DNA from: Gorsachius magnificus | Lineage: Eukaryota; Chordata; Aves; Pelecaniformes; Ardeidae | Direction of reading: 5' to 3' | DNA: 64,000 nt | Assembly: GCA_034008185.1 (NCBI GenBank) | Contig: CM067081.1 | Span: 81,550,765-81,614,764 of the forward strand | In this document: piece after piece, positions 13,301 through 25,876 of the stretch | How the letters are laid out: each line of letters begins with the position of its first letter | How positions within the stretch are numbered: position 1 is the stretch's first letter | Notes under the pieces: model-generated | What the model was told of the DNA's origin: nothing | What the model saw: only the letters and a program-made list of their open reading frames with translations | The model's database searches: none | Translations under genes and position numbers: made by a program

Positions 13301-16300
13301 TGCAAAGAACTCTTGTCTTACTTTACAGAAGAAATAAACTAAATACGACAGGAACTCACAGGGGCAGAAAACTTTCAGTTGGTCTGGTAGGTATTAACCA
13401 CCTCACTACCCCAGCATAATGAAGCTCCATCAAACACAATGAAACTCTAGAAGCCCCTAGGATTATGTGAGCTGCCTTCTACAAAGCAGATTTGTACTCT
13501 CCCTGACTGGTGAAAGCCAGTGGAAAAACTACTGTCTGCTGCTAATGGAAATTATCAACACCTTCTTCAGAGAAGCTAGCTTGTCAAGCTCCCTGAAAAC
13601 AGCCATAGTTTCAAAAAGACTAAGGAAGGTAGAAAAGCCACGTCACCCATCTCCCTATTTCCAGCCTGGGAAAATTGCTGAGAGGCAGAGAATGAAGAGC
13701 ATGTGACACCCGCCAACATGCTTTGTAACCGGGCTGAACTGGTCCTCAAGGTACTATAATATTACTTAGGACAATGAATACCAGTCACAACCTAAAGCTC
13801 CTATTTTTTGGCTCTCTGCAGCTCCAGAGCTGAAGAGCATGAGTTACAGAGTCACTACACCTGGAGTAATTGACATTATTCCTCCTTAACAGAAGTCAGT
13901 GACTCATGGTAGGCAATAGTCTTTCTAGCTCAAATGTTTGTTTTTTCATCGTTTCAAAATATAAAGATAATATTTGGGATTGTGATGCCAGGCCCACAGA
14001 AGGCTGACAATGCTCTGCTGTAGACAGCAACAGCTTAAGATTGTTTTTCTCTCAAGGAGGAATCAGCATCCAGGGGAAAAGCCGCTCAATCAGACTATCC
14101 ATGCCAGCCTTAAATAATGCTACCTGGAAGAAAAGAATTAACTAGCTGAAACACCATACTCCATTTCCATGTTTTCCTCTATTTATGAGACTGGATAGAA
14201 GTGAATGCATTTGACAATTGCTTGGACAATTGATGCTAGCGGTGAAAAATGCCTGATTTTTAATCACCAGCCATGAAATTAATCTCATCTGGTTTAAGCT
14301 GACTCAAAATAAAGTTGAGAGTTTAGCTAATCATCTAGACTCCTTTTGTATTCTGTGGAGACTTACAAGGATTTATGAAAGGTGATTCATGCCACCCTGG
14401 GTATTCAGTAGAGGGTGGAGTAATCACTCTTCAGAGGTGTCTGTCCTTTTCCCTTGGCTATAGCAGGAACCTAAGGCCTAGTTTAGGTTAAATGATTAGC
14501 ATTTAATTGGTAGGCAAGATTAATCCCAGTTCATTTTAAAACTTCCCTGGCTACAACATGCTTAATGCCTTCCCATGAATTCTGTAACATACTTTACTAT
14601 TGCCTAGGGGTGGGAATGAGGCGTGTTTCAAGCTCTGGAACACAGAAGAGATTTCTGCCTTGTGCTAAGCTGCTGGAGCCGTGTTAGCCCTTTATCTCAA
14701 CTTTCTCCTGGGTTCCAGTTTGTAGTCATGGCTGGTTTGAAACCTATATTTTACTTTTCAGTGGTAACAATGAGCTGGGTCTTACAGCAATGCAAAGGTA
14801 TCCTAGGCAAAGGCCCTAAGAGGCATGATACTTTGGGGGCTTCTTTTGCTGGGGTTCTGTTACTTAGGGGCTTCATGTTGAGAAGGGTGGTGATTTTCCT
14901 ACTTTTTTCAGGGCATAAGACTGAACCACACACATTCAAGGCCATGACCTGTCTTGCAGGATAAGGATTAAAAATGGTGCTAGAACGAGACAGGATTTTT
15001 AAAATGATGAACAAGTTAGATGCCTGATCAAGACTGTCATATGAGAATGGGGGGCAAATCACTGTACCTTCTTCCTGTAGCCTTTTCTTCCTCCCATCCT
15101 TCCCTTTCATTTTCAGTTCATGCAGAATTCTCAGTGTATTTTAACAACATTTTTTGCCTCCAAATTCTGCTTTCAGTGAGAATCCACTTTGATCATGATA
15201 ATCAAATGAATTTTTCAGTCGTCGTGCATTTAATTGCAATAGTGTAGTCCTTCCTAATTTTTTGTGTAAATCTGGTGCTTCCTACCATCGTTGTGCAGCA
15301 CTGAGAGAAGTGAATCACTGACCTTTCCTAGGGGAGGGTCATATAACACAGCTTCAGGTTTCTGTTACTGAGTTTTATAATAGTAGTAACATAAGAATTT
15401 ATTGCTGACTTGATACGCAGGAACAAAATCTTGCCACTTAATAAAGCTATTAAACACTCTGGATTTTTCCCACATAAGAGATCAAACTTACAGTGTTACC
15501 TGAATTTCCCTGGCACTTCTAGTCAGTATTTAATGCTATTGTACAGAATCATATGGTTTGTCCATAGATTTTATAATCCTGGAAGATACTGTGTCTGGAA
15601 AATGTTTTTATTGCAATTCAATACATCCTAGATATTACCATCAAAGATTAAACATCATTCTATCAACAGCGATTGTTAGGGAAAAACACCTGGTGTATAT
15701 ACGGAAAAGGTTATTATGTTTCCCTTTCACAGTAAAGGTTTTTAAGTCTTAACAAAGGACTAGTTTTTTATAGCTGAGATTAAAGCTGAAAATACGACAA
15801 GCAGAGGGAGGTGCTCCTCTGTTTATTGAATTATCTGATGATTTTAACAGGAGGGGGAAAGGATACTTTTTCCCCAAAAAACCTCTTTCTATTTTTTTTC
15901 CCCCATGCAATCATATGTGTAATGCCAAGCTCTAAAAACATTCTTCTTTTAAGAAATTTCCACCTCTATTGTTTCAGTTATCCCTCTTTCTCAAAAAGGG
16001 ATTTTTGATTTGTTTAAATCTTGAATTGTGTGCTTTCATATGCAGCTGAACTAGATTAACTAAAAATGGAATTAATGTGAGATATATTTTTTAAAACCGT
16101 AATTCTGTTATATTAATTACTGGAACAATTTCAATATAAATACTCTCCATCTACTGAAACCTTTAAAACCACCCTGTGTGCACACTTAGGAGACTCGACT
16201 CACACTCCCAGTACTGGAAGGTACTGGTGTAAGGCACTGAATGAAACTGAGTTTTAATGCCAAGGGTAGTACAACCCCAGGGCCGGCTCTACGAGGCACC

Positions 16301-17594
16301 GCCGTGAGCCGGGCTCAGCGCTTGCTCCTCCAGAAGTGGTGCTGGGGGTCCCTGAGCCCTCTCCTAAGCTAACGCCAAGTGAGCAAAGAAAAGTGAAAAC
16401 AGATGGGCCTGAGTCTGTAATGTTTAGTCCAGGACTTCAGGGGGCAATATTGATGTGAAGGCTCTAAAACCGGGTGGTGGTGGTTAAGTAGAGAGGCGGA
16501 TGATGGGAACTCCACGAGACAAAGCTTCAGCCACACAATGAGGGATGGCGCTTCCTTGCCTGACTGGTGGCTGCAGGGCAAGCAGCCTGGCCAGGGAGTG
16601 GTGAGCATGTTAGTACTTATTAGCCAACAAATACATGCTGTGCGCCCACAAATGGCATATAGTCCTTCCTCAAGCCTTTGCACAGGCTGAAAGATGCCCA
16701 CTTGATAGGTCCCCCATTACAGCTATGCTGCTATGCTCTAAGGGAGCCGGCTCCATAGCCGGCATCCCATGGCATGCCTTGCCTGCCCCTGGCTAGCAGC
16801 TCCCTCCCCGTCCCCCAAGCCAGCCCACAGGCTGCCCTGACATGCTCGCGCGCAGGGCCTAGCGTCCTCCGAAGGGTGCATTCCTGCTCCTTCTTATTGC
16901 CATGCTCACAGCGGACTCATGTGTGGGGGGTAAGCCCCCAGCCCAGGGCCTGGCCTCCAAAGCCTTCCTCCACAGAAAACAGAGAAGCAGCCAGTCTTCC
17001 TCTCTGGGCTTAAAACTAGCAGTCCTGCTATCTAGATACCTATATGCATGAAACTTTCGTTTATTTAGGGAAAATATTAAAGGTAGGTAACATATAGTGT
17101 GAATATATACACATTTATTTACTGAATCTATGCCCTACTTTACAAGTAGACTGGGATGAAAATGTTCCTGAAATGGCTTAAGAGCCTCATCAAGATCCTG
17201 CAAGCACCTTCTCCTCTTAACTAGGCATAACTCATCCCGCTCTGGCTCTTCCCCTGGAAGCTGAAGCTGAGGCTTGCTACCAAGCACACCACAGGGTTTG
17301 AAGTGCTAACCTGGCAGCATCCAGCCTGGAGACACTGAAAAAAAAGAAGAGGAGCCTGCTGTAATTTAAACAGCTTCACAGTGAACGTGATGAGATTCTT
17401 AGTAACTGGAGCATATTTAATATTGCTAGTTATGTTATGGCTGTTCATTAATGAGGAATCACAGCATTCACACGCCTTTTCAGTTTTTAATATTAAATTA
17501 AAATTGATCCTGAAACAAACATTGAATAATTTTTTAACTTTTTGAAGGCATTTTTTTTATTTAACTTTTCCTATTCTAATTTTTTTTAAAGCAC
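10381..17594. other. Intergenic DNA, no gene recognised
   Basis: No exon or RNA gene is recognised. The stretch is mostly AT-rich, with GC-richer islands at about 12580-12960 and 16240-17000. The second island contains a perfect 12-bp palindrome (GGAGCCGGCTCC, 16743-16754). Several AT-rich blocks with homeodomain, OCT and SOX-like words (about 12240-12410 and 14205-14350) resemble conserved enhancers and are discussed in the findings. The last five bases (17590-17594, AGCAC) are the left target duplication of the LTR that follows. Confidence 0.5.
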
Positions 17595-18133
17595 TGTACT
17601 GGTTTCAGCTGGGGTAGAGGTAATTTTTTTCCCAGTGGCTGGCATAGTGCCGTGTTTTGGATTTAGGATGAAAATGACACTGATAACACCCTGATGTTTG
17701 GGTTGTTGCTAAGCAGTGCTTACACCAGTCAAGGACTTTTCAGCTTGGCACCAGAAGCTGGGAGGGGGCACGGCCAGGACAGCTGACCCCAGCTGGCCAA
17801 AGGGCGATTCCAGACCATACAGCGTCATGCTCAGTATAGAAACAAGGGGGAGTTGGCTGGGGCACGCAGTGATCGCTGCTTGGGATGGGTTGGGCATTGG
17901 TCAGCAGGTGGTGAGCAATTGCACTGAGCATCGCTTGTTTTGTATAATTGTTTATTATTATTTTTGTTGCTGTTGTTATTTCCCCTTCCTTTTCTGTCCC
18001 ATTAAACTATCTTTACCTCAATCCACAAATTACATTTTTTTCCCCCCAGTTCTCTCCCCCATCCCACTGGGAAGAGGGGCAGTGAGTGAGTGGCTGTGTG
18101 GTGTTCAGCTGCCTGCTGGGTCAAACTACAACA
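17595..18133 (+). mobile_element. Solo LTR, avian ERVL-like family, forward orientation
   Basis: The element starts TGTACTGGTTTCAGCTGGGG and ends GGGTCAAACTACAACA. It is flanked by a perfect 5-bp duplication, AGCAC at 17590-17594 and again at 18134-18138. That length fits ERVL integration. An ATTAAA poly-A signal lies at 18001-18006, followed by CTATCTTTACCTCAATCCAC, a U5 stretch common in avian ERVL LTRs. It is the same family as 3738-4275, in the opposite orientation. No internal retroviral region is adjacent. Confidence 0.9.
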
Positions 18134-20599
18134 AGCACAAAAAAGATATCTCCAAAACAGATGGGAAGTTGCATTAAATTCATTGATATAACTCTGGAAA
18201 AAATGTGAGGCTACACATCTGTGGCTTTTTTAAAAGAAGCATATTTGGAAAAAGTTAAGTCTTGTTGCCAGGACACTTAAAAAAATTTTTTTGTTTCAAA
18301 CCCATTTTATGAAAACTTAGCTTGTATTTCACTTACATCGATGGATGAGATATTAATTGGTTGAAGCATGGATGCACATATGGATAGAGAAGACCCACAC
18401 ACTGGGAATGTCATCCATAAGCCTGCCTCAGCTGGAAAGTATATGGCTCGGCTAGCATGGGACTTATGTCACAAGACAGCAATTCACTTCTTCCACTTTG
18501 TCTCCTAACACTATATGTTAACTTGGGAAAGTCTAATGTTAACACAGCTCTACAGCTTCCAGACCACAACTGACTTGTATACGGCCAGCTTAAAAACTGG
18601 GCATTTGCCAAAGTGGACATACCTAAAAGAGAACATAATTATGTGTGTAATGGGTCCTTGCCACACAGATGGTCTCCCTGCTGATGCTGAAGGCAATGTG
18701 CTGCCATCATTAATTTTGATCCCCGCACGTGTATGGCACGTGGGACACAAGCCCCAAACTGCGAGAGCCATCAGAGTGCATGGAGGTGAGCAGGAGCCCG
18801 GGGCTGGGGCTGACACCCGGGCGGTGGTACTGCTGCAGAGCCAAGGAGGATGCTGCAGGGGATGAGTCTCTCCCCATGGTTCTCCAGGCTGTAATCAGAC
18901 ATACAGGGATCTGGCAACTGCATCCTGAACACGTATGTGGCTTCTGTTAGGGGTGCAGAAAGGACACTTTGCTTTTCTCAGGCAGAGTGAGTGCCTGGTC
19001 CCCCACTGAACACAAATCCATCTACCCCTCTGCAATATGTGTGGAGGAGAGCAGCACAGAGGCAGCACCAAACCTTTGTGCGCCTCCAGCCATTGCAGTG
19101 TCCTTCTGGGAGCAGAGAGATCTGGCCTTAAATAACTAAATCACACAATGTAGATGGAGGAATTTGTGCCTTCTGCTGTATACTTCTTTAAGTATGATAA
19201 AGGGCGCTTGTTAGCTTCTTCTGCGCAAGTAAAAATAACTTCAGCTGACTCTTTTTCCTTATGCATATTCTTTTCTGATTGTGATTCCCCATTTGCATCC
19301 ATGTGCTATCCTGATTCCCAATGGTATGAGATTTTTTTTTTCATACGTTCTCTTTTCTTCCTAGATTAGGCTAGTGATTTATTGTATCCCTAAGGACTTT
19401 TCTAAACTCAGACCAGTATGTGAATTCCCTTTCTTCGCTTCCTGACTTTATTCAAAACTTGAGAGAATACCAGTAATTCAGATGCAAGTAGCAGTCCTGG
19501 GCATGGTTTCTGAGTCACTGTAATTACTGGTGCAAAGGCAGTTAAACAGAGCTACTGAAAAGTCTGCTATGAGGAGGATATAGCAAAGGGAAAGGATTCT
19601 CGTCCTCCTTCCCATTACACACAAAATTAACTGTATTCTAAAAGGGAAGGAAATAAAAAAAAGTGGGGGCGGGGATGTCCTTTTAGCCTGAGCCTCAAGA
19701 TGAGGCTCAAGAGAGCCTACCAAAACCTGGGGATCAAAGTTCAGCGGTAACATAGAACTGAAGGAGAACTGAATAAGCAGAGATTTCATTAGAGATTAAA
19801 ATGACAAAATTAAGGTCAATTAATTTAGGTCAACCAAGGAATGACCCAGTTGTTTACTATGGACCATTTTACATCTCTAGAGTACCTTGCCTGCTGCTCT
19901 GGAGAAGCCATGTCTCCTATAGATCCTGTGGCACATCTGCTAGCCCCTGTAGATATCTCCCATGTGCTGGGGTTTCTCCAATGGCACTACATGCCTATAC
20001 TTAGGCACTAGTCACTTATATGTTGGCATTTAGGTCTCTTAGTTTTGAACCAAACATCTCATAGAATATATGTTTCCTGTTTCATCTGATCTGAAACTAT
20101 CTTTTTGTTTAATTTAAACTGCATATAAAGCTGGAGAAAGCATTTAGTAGTTTTTGGAAAAAAGAATCACATAATTTTTTTAAAGTAAGAGTCATCATTG
20201 TCAGCTCTTTATGTGCCTTTTTAAGTAAAATAAATTGGTAAGCACCTAGAAAATAGCTTCAAAATGAGTAGAAGTTAACATGCATTTGTCAAGAACAAAT
20301 GTATCTGACAAACCTTGTTGCCTTCTACAGTAGGGTAACCAGATTTGGGAAGAGACAAGAGGCAGCACTTGTCATGTAGTTAGTACTCAGTGAAGCTTCT
20401 GGCTCTGCCTTCTGTGACAATCTTAGAAACAAACATGGGAAACATTATCAGACTGAAACTACCTCAAGTAGGTCTAAGAGTCGTTGGAAAACTCTGTTCA
20501 GAGTAGCTATCATTAAGTTCACTGTCACAATAGTGGCACGGGTGAGTATTCCTCAGAGGAAGAAGGGTGTGCTTCAGGCTGAGCACTTCTTGGTTAGCT
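18134..20599. other. Intergenic DNA, no gene recognised
   Basis: The first five bases are the right target duplication of the preceding LTR. The rest is ordinary mixed-composition DNA, with a GC-richer segment at about 18660-18900. I see no exon, RNA gene or clear mobile element. Confidence 0.5.
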
Positions 20600-20990
20600 C
20601 CCAGACACCCTGAAGAGGTGGAACAGAGGATATATTTATTACATTTGCAGCTGACACAAAGCCAGACTGTAAATTCATTGCAGCACAGGACTGAAAACAA
20701 ACATGATCCTGACAAGGTGAAGACAGACTGGAGGTAGCTCTCCTGACGGGTCTACAGGGATTGCAATGACTGTGACGGGTATGTTATTCAACATTGCCAT
20801 GGTGTCATAAGAAAGGCATGGGGTTTGAAGACTTGAAAGATGATTGTTTTTATCCTTCTGCTCCAAACAGCTGCTAAAGTCTTGCACTGAATTTTGTATC
20901 CAGTTTTGGGCACTGCCTTTGTAGATCAATTGAAAAGAATTCACAAGGAAGCAAAACAAATGATAACAAATCTCAAAAAACATGATATAT
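20600..20990 (+). mobile_element. Decayed CR1-like LINE fragment
   Basis: Scattered CR1-like phrases occur in sense order: ATTTGCAGCTGACACAAAGC at about 20643, ATCCAGTTTTGGGCACTGCC at about 20899, and GATCAATTGAAAAGAATTCA at about 20925 followed by a CAAGGAAGCAAAACAAATGA stretch. These match the order of conserved 3' CR1 segments but with heavy divergence. The boundaries are guesses, and this is probably an old copy. Confidence 0.45.
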
Positions 20991-23900
20991 GGGGAAAGAC
21001 TGAATCAGCTAGGCACTTTAAATCTAAAACAAGAGAAAAAACACCAATAGGGGATGTGGTATCACAGCAAGCAAAACATTTCCTAACTGCCATATTTGGA
21101 TGTTTATGGCTCTTGGCGTCAGTATTAGCTTCAATTAAGCTCATTCAGTAGGACTATGTGTGCTCCACTTAAACCTCTTTACTGGCGTTGATATGCCACA
21201 ATACCGTAATGTTGTTCAACACATACTCTGAGAAGGGCATGGATGCTATATGCAGCATTCCCAGCACTTGGGCCTGGCCTAGCCCTTCTTGGGAGAGCTG
21301 ATGGGACACCAGCACACCACTGCAATGGTTGCAGGCACACTGAACTCACCAAGAGTTTCCCTTAACTAAAGTGATTATAAAGCACGATAATTCAAGGAAC
21401 GATTAACTACGTATCATGTCATGCCTCTGCTGGAAGAAATGTGTAGAGTTTATAAATCTCATATTGTTGTTGGCTCATATACTTTATATTATTTTCATTT
21501 TTTGATAATAAAAGGTGACTAAATAGGTGTGATTCTTCTAGCAGAAGCTCGATGAGCAGTTCTGAGCAAGTTTAGATAGGGTATCTCTTAGGCAAGGCTG
21601 CAGAAATGTGATGGAAAGCTGTCTTTCAGCCAAAAGTGAAATTAAACATTTCTTTATATGGCTGGCTGGAATTTGTGACTCAGAGATAATCCCCAAATTG
21701 CGTTGATTCAGAGAGAGAAAAAAATCCTGTGAAGTTTGTTTTACTCATCTTGCCCACAGCTCATTAATTCCAGTAAAACCCCTCTTTGTTGTCTCCTTTA
21801 CCTGTGCATGTCTCCTTGGTCATAAAAAGTCAGGCAAATCCACCCATGTGTTGACCTGATGTTTTTTCTCACTACAGCTTTCACTGTTTTCCTCAAGGCT
21901 TTCACTGGGATAAATTTCTGGAAAGCTGCCTCCAGCTGCATATGTCCTGTGATTTCCCTTCAATGGGAATTCTTTAGCGAGGCAGTGATTCATGAACAAA
22001 TTACTAGTCTGTTGACGGTTATCTTGAATTGAGATTAGATAAGGTTTAACTACCATTCTTACTTTTGTTAAGCTCTATTCTGCCCAAACTAAAATCATTA
22101 CTGAAAGTCACAGGTTTACTTTAGCAGAAATTAAGAGGTAGAGTTAACATTCTTTATTACAAAAATCAAGACACATTCATACAATCCAAAACTTGCTAAT
22201 AAACTGTTATTTCTTTTCATATCCACAATTTCCTTATCCTGGTAAAAGAAAATCACCAACAGATGGCCAAAGCACCATCTTTTATAACCCAAATCATCTA
22301 GATTACACATTCATTTTTATATATCCCATAATACATCTGCAGTATCTTATTCCAATAACTAAACATCAGTTCATTTACATTTACATAAATTTCATATTTT
22401 AACACCATTCGAAGCACAATAACCTTACAAAGATTTTGTCAAAATCCTTTTGGATTACAGTGACTGTAGTTACATTTCATTAGCATCTTTGATTGTGAGA
22501 CCTCACCAATGCTTTGGCAAAACTTCCTTATCATCCAGCATCAAACGTCCTCACCGCCCTTCAGACACATTCCATTCCAGCAATTCAGCACAAAGTCATC
22601 CATTGATGCTTTTAACCACTTAATCGGTGCCTGCTTCTGTCTAAAAGACAAATCAGCCCTACTTCTACCACACCAACCCACCAAGCTCCCAAACCTAGAG
22701 GCCTCATAGGAGCACAACACCTGCCTAGTTACATCATTTACCAAAAACTTTGGTAGGGTCAAGTAAAGCCCGAAAAAAGTGGCTCTGCATTCCCACAGTG
22801 CTATCGAAGGGCCCAGGGTTTATAAGGAGATAGGATTAATTCCATGGTTCTAAGGTTTGGGAAATACCTAAGGACATAAGGCCCTGCTTGCACATGAATC
22901 AGGGTCCTAGGCTGACTGAGTTTTAGGCAACAGAAATGAAGGAACATTTTGTAGTAATGAAGTAAGTTGCCATGACCAGTGAAAATAAGTTACAGTTTAA
23001 AAGCTGTCTCCATTTCAATAATCATTGTTGTTATAAATCACAAAGGTAAGGGAAAAGACTCATTTTACTAAAGTTTCCATGCTGTTGGATACTTCACATT
23101 TTTTGGTTTTTTTTTTCTGGTTTTAATGAGTAGAAAAGAAAATGTTCCCAGTTCCTTCTTTCTTGACCTGTATTTCAGTTCCTTTATTTTCTGTTGCTGC
23201 TTCTGACTCCCAAGACCCCTAAGCAGGATGGGCCAGTGCAGGTTCACAAGCTATTCCCATACTCTCTGCAAACAGAAATCCTCACACTAGTCCCTCCAAA
23301 GCACACCAGAATATCTCAGTCCTGTCCATATTCCACTTTTCACTGTGACTTGAGCCCCATTAAATCCCTCTTTGCCAAGCATTTTGCAAAATATTTGCCT
23401 AGTTTGGGTGATTTTCTGACAGTTTTCCTTAGTTATCCTTCCTGGAGCGCTAATCCTTTTCCCATCAAAAAGTGCTTCCTGCAGAAACTCTCACCTTTTA
23501 CTCGAGCAATTCTTTTTTTATCAGTCTGAAGAACATCAACAATCTTCACTATAACATTTCTCCAGCCTGAGTCATTTCCTTCCCTTTTACAAAGAATAAG
23601 CAGTTAACAATACTTTGCATGTGAAGAGTTTTTCAACCGTGCACTCTATTAACCTGAAGGATGAATCATACCTCACCACAGCATCATTAGATAAATACTC
23701 ATGCTGTTTAGAAATAGATAAAAAGAAACCTCTGAAAGTAGCCTATACAGTGTAGAGAGGTGAGTCTAAGATAAAACCCTGGAAAAAAAGGGATATTTAC
23801 ATCCATCCACAGAATATTTTCTCTCCCCATTAAGATTTTCTGGATGGTAGCCAACCAAAACAATCTGCCATGAATATCAAAAGGACTCTCAGTTATCCTT

Positions 23901-25606
23901 CAGAGAACCAACCCTATTTCCTTTGTAGAAGATGCAAATAAATTACATAGTAAAATAAGCACTTTTGACCTCAGCATGGGACTTAAATGTTAAAAAGCCA
24001 GCATTTCTCAGCTCTCTCTTATACGTTCTTTTAAACTTCTTAGTGTTGGCTACTTTTCCATTAGAAGAGAATTATGCTGAGGAGCTCTTGATGCCATAAA
24101 CAAAACCCATTGAGCACAGGCACTGTGAATTTAATACTTGTACTCGGTCTATCATAGCGATATATGCTTACTATTGTGAGGAATGAATGATGCAGCCACA
24201 CTGACTGGTATCTAGCTATTCTAGCTTTGATACAATCTTATAGATGCATGTTGAATTCAGGAAACACCAGAGAAGATCAGATTGTGACATCTATTAAGAA
24301 AAACTTTAAGAATAATGCTAGAACAATGTTAACTATTCATGCATAGCATTTTGCAGCATTGGATAAGCAACTCAGTTTGGAGTCTAAAATACTTGTGTAC
24401 ATGATCAATGCAATAGAATGCATACAAGCACATATAATCTCCAATGCAGTTTGTTCTGTGGCTAAATAGATCCATTTTCATTCACTGGCTTTGCCTGGAT
24501 GGCCATTCTACTGAAGCATTATTATAAAAAACTTGCTTTGAAAAACAAGGGCTCAGTGGCTAGAACAGTCTTTAGTTAGGGGAGATGTCTACATTTAATA
24601 TGGCTTTGACTGGCGATATTTCACCTCATTCATATTTTAAGAGGCAAAATCTGAGCTTCATTGAGGCCAATGAAAAATTGCCTGCTTGCTTCAGCACAGC
24701 GAGGATTTTAAGTCAGAAGCTGTCTATAAATTTCTGTATTATATCTCAAGAAATGGATTTACTCTATAATCACCACTATAAAAATGTCAATATTCCATTT
24801 GCTAGATATATAGAGTGATAGTCACTTTATCTGCCTTTAGCTACCTAAACGGCAGGTATCAAGTACATGCTATCTGCCTGTGAGTCCTCCTATGTCCAAT
24901 GGTGAAAGATCAGTCATAGAGTGGGATCCTTCCTGTTCTCAGTGTAGGTTAGGTTGCTAGAATATCTGGGATAAATATTTGCAGCTGCTATTTGCTTCGT
25001 ATTCATTATAGAAGATGCCTGGAAAATATGCTCTAGGCTTAGTCAACTAATATTTAGGCATTTAGATTGAAGTGTGATTAATCTCACCCACAAAGCTTTG
25101 TCTCAGGAACAACAAGGTTCCTTTTTTCCTCTTGACGTCCTGTGAAGTAACCTTCTTGATTTCTATAGACCTAATTCTCCATAAACATGTTGACTGCATT
25201 TATTCTTGTACCAATATTGACTTTTACTTAAAACTTATTCTTCTTCCTTGTACTTACCCCTAATCATATGTTTACAGACACAACAACCTTATCTCCATTC
25301 AGCCATCAATTGCTAGACTAAATAAACCACATATACATCCTCCCTTCTAACCTAGGCTCTCCTTGGCTTTCCCTTCTGATGAACCTTTTTCTGATCCTGT
25401 GTTACTGAATATCACCTTTCTTGACTATGGCAGACCAGGATTTTGCAGTCTTCCAGATGAATTTCTACCAGGCTCAACCTTCCTAGAAGCATTTCCCACT
25501 TATTTTATTTCTGTCTTCAACTTCTATTTCTATCTCTCATTATCAGAGTACCAGACATGATAAATCTTCCACTTTGTTTCTGTTACTATTATTATATCTG
25601 ACTAAA
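20991..25606. other. Intergenic DNA, no gene recognised
   Basis: This is AT-rich DNA without a recognised exon. On the minus strand, a TATA-like word (TTATAAAAG, near 22288-22280) is followed about 125 bp later by AATAAA (22158-22153), a spacing that could mark an unidentified LTR (see findings). The rest shows no repeat signature I can name. Confidence 0.45.
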
Positions 25607-25876
25607 AATCATAGAATCATAGAATCACCTCGGTTGGAAAAGACCTTTAAGATCATCGAGTCCAACCGTTAACCTAGCACTGCCATCCCACCACTAAACC
25701 ATGTCTCTGAGCACCTCATCTATCCTTCTTTTAAAGACCTCAAGGGATGAGGACTCCACCACCTCCCTGGACAGCCCATTCCAGAGCCTGACAACCCTCT
25801 CGGTGAAGAAGTTTTTCCTAATGTCTAGCCTAAACCTGCCCTGGCGCAGCTTCAAGCCATTCCCCCTCATCCTATC
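25607..25876 (-). mobile_element. CR1 LINE 3' end, antisense to the given strand
   Basis: The plus strand opens with the 8-bp tail repeat (AATCATAGAATCATAGAATC), the reverse complement of the CR1 terminus. Read on the minus strand, the segment encodes the last roughly 60 residues of the CR1 ORF2 reverse transcriptase. Recognisable motifs are [20 protein letters not shown] and [20 protein letters not shown], ending in MV and a stop. About 85 bp of 3' UTR follow. It is 5'-truncated, as most CR1 insertions are. The open frame of the tail and its close match to the copy at 42941-43216 suggest a relatively young subfamily. Confidence 0.9.
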
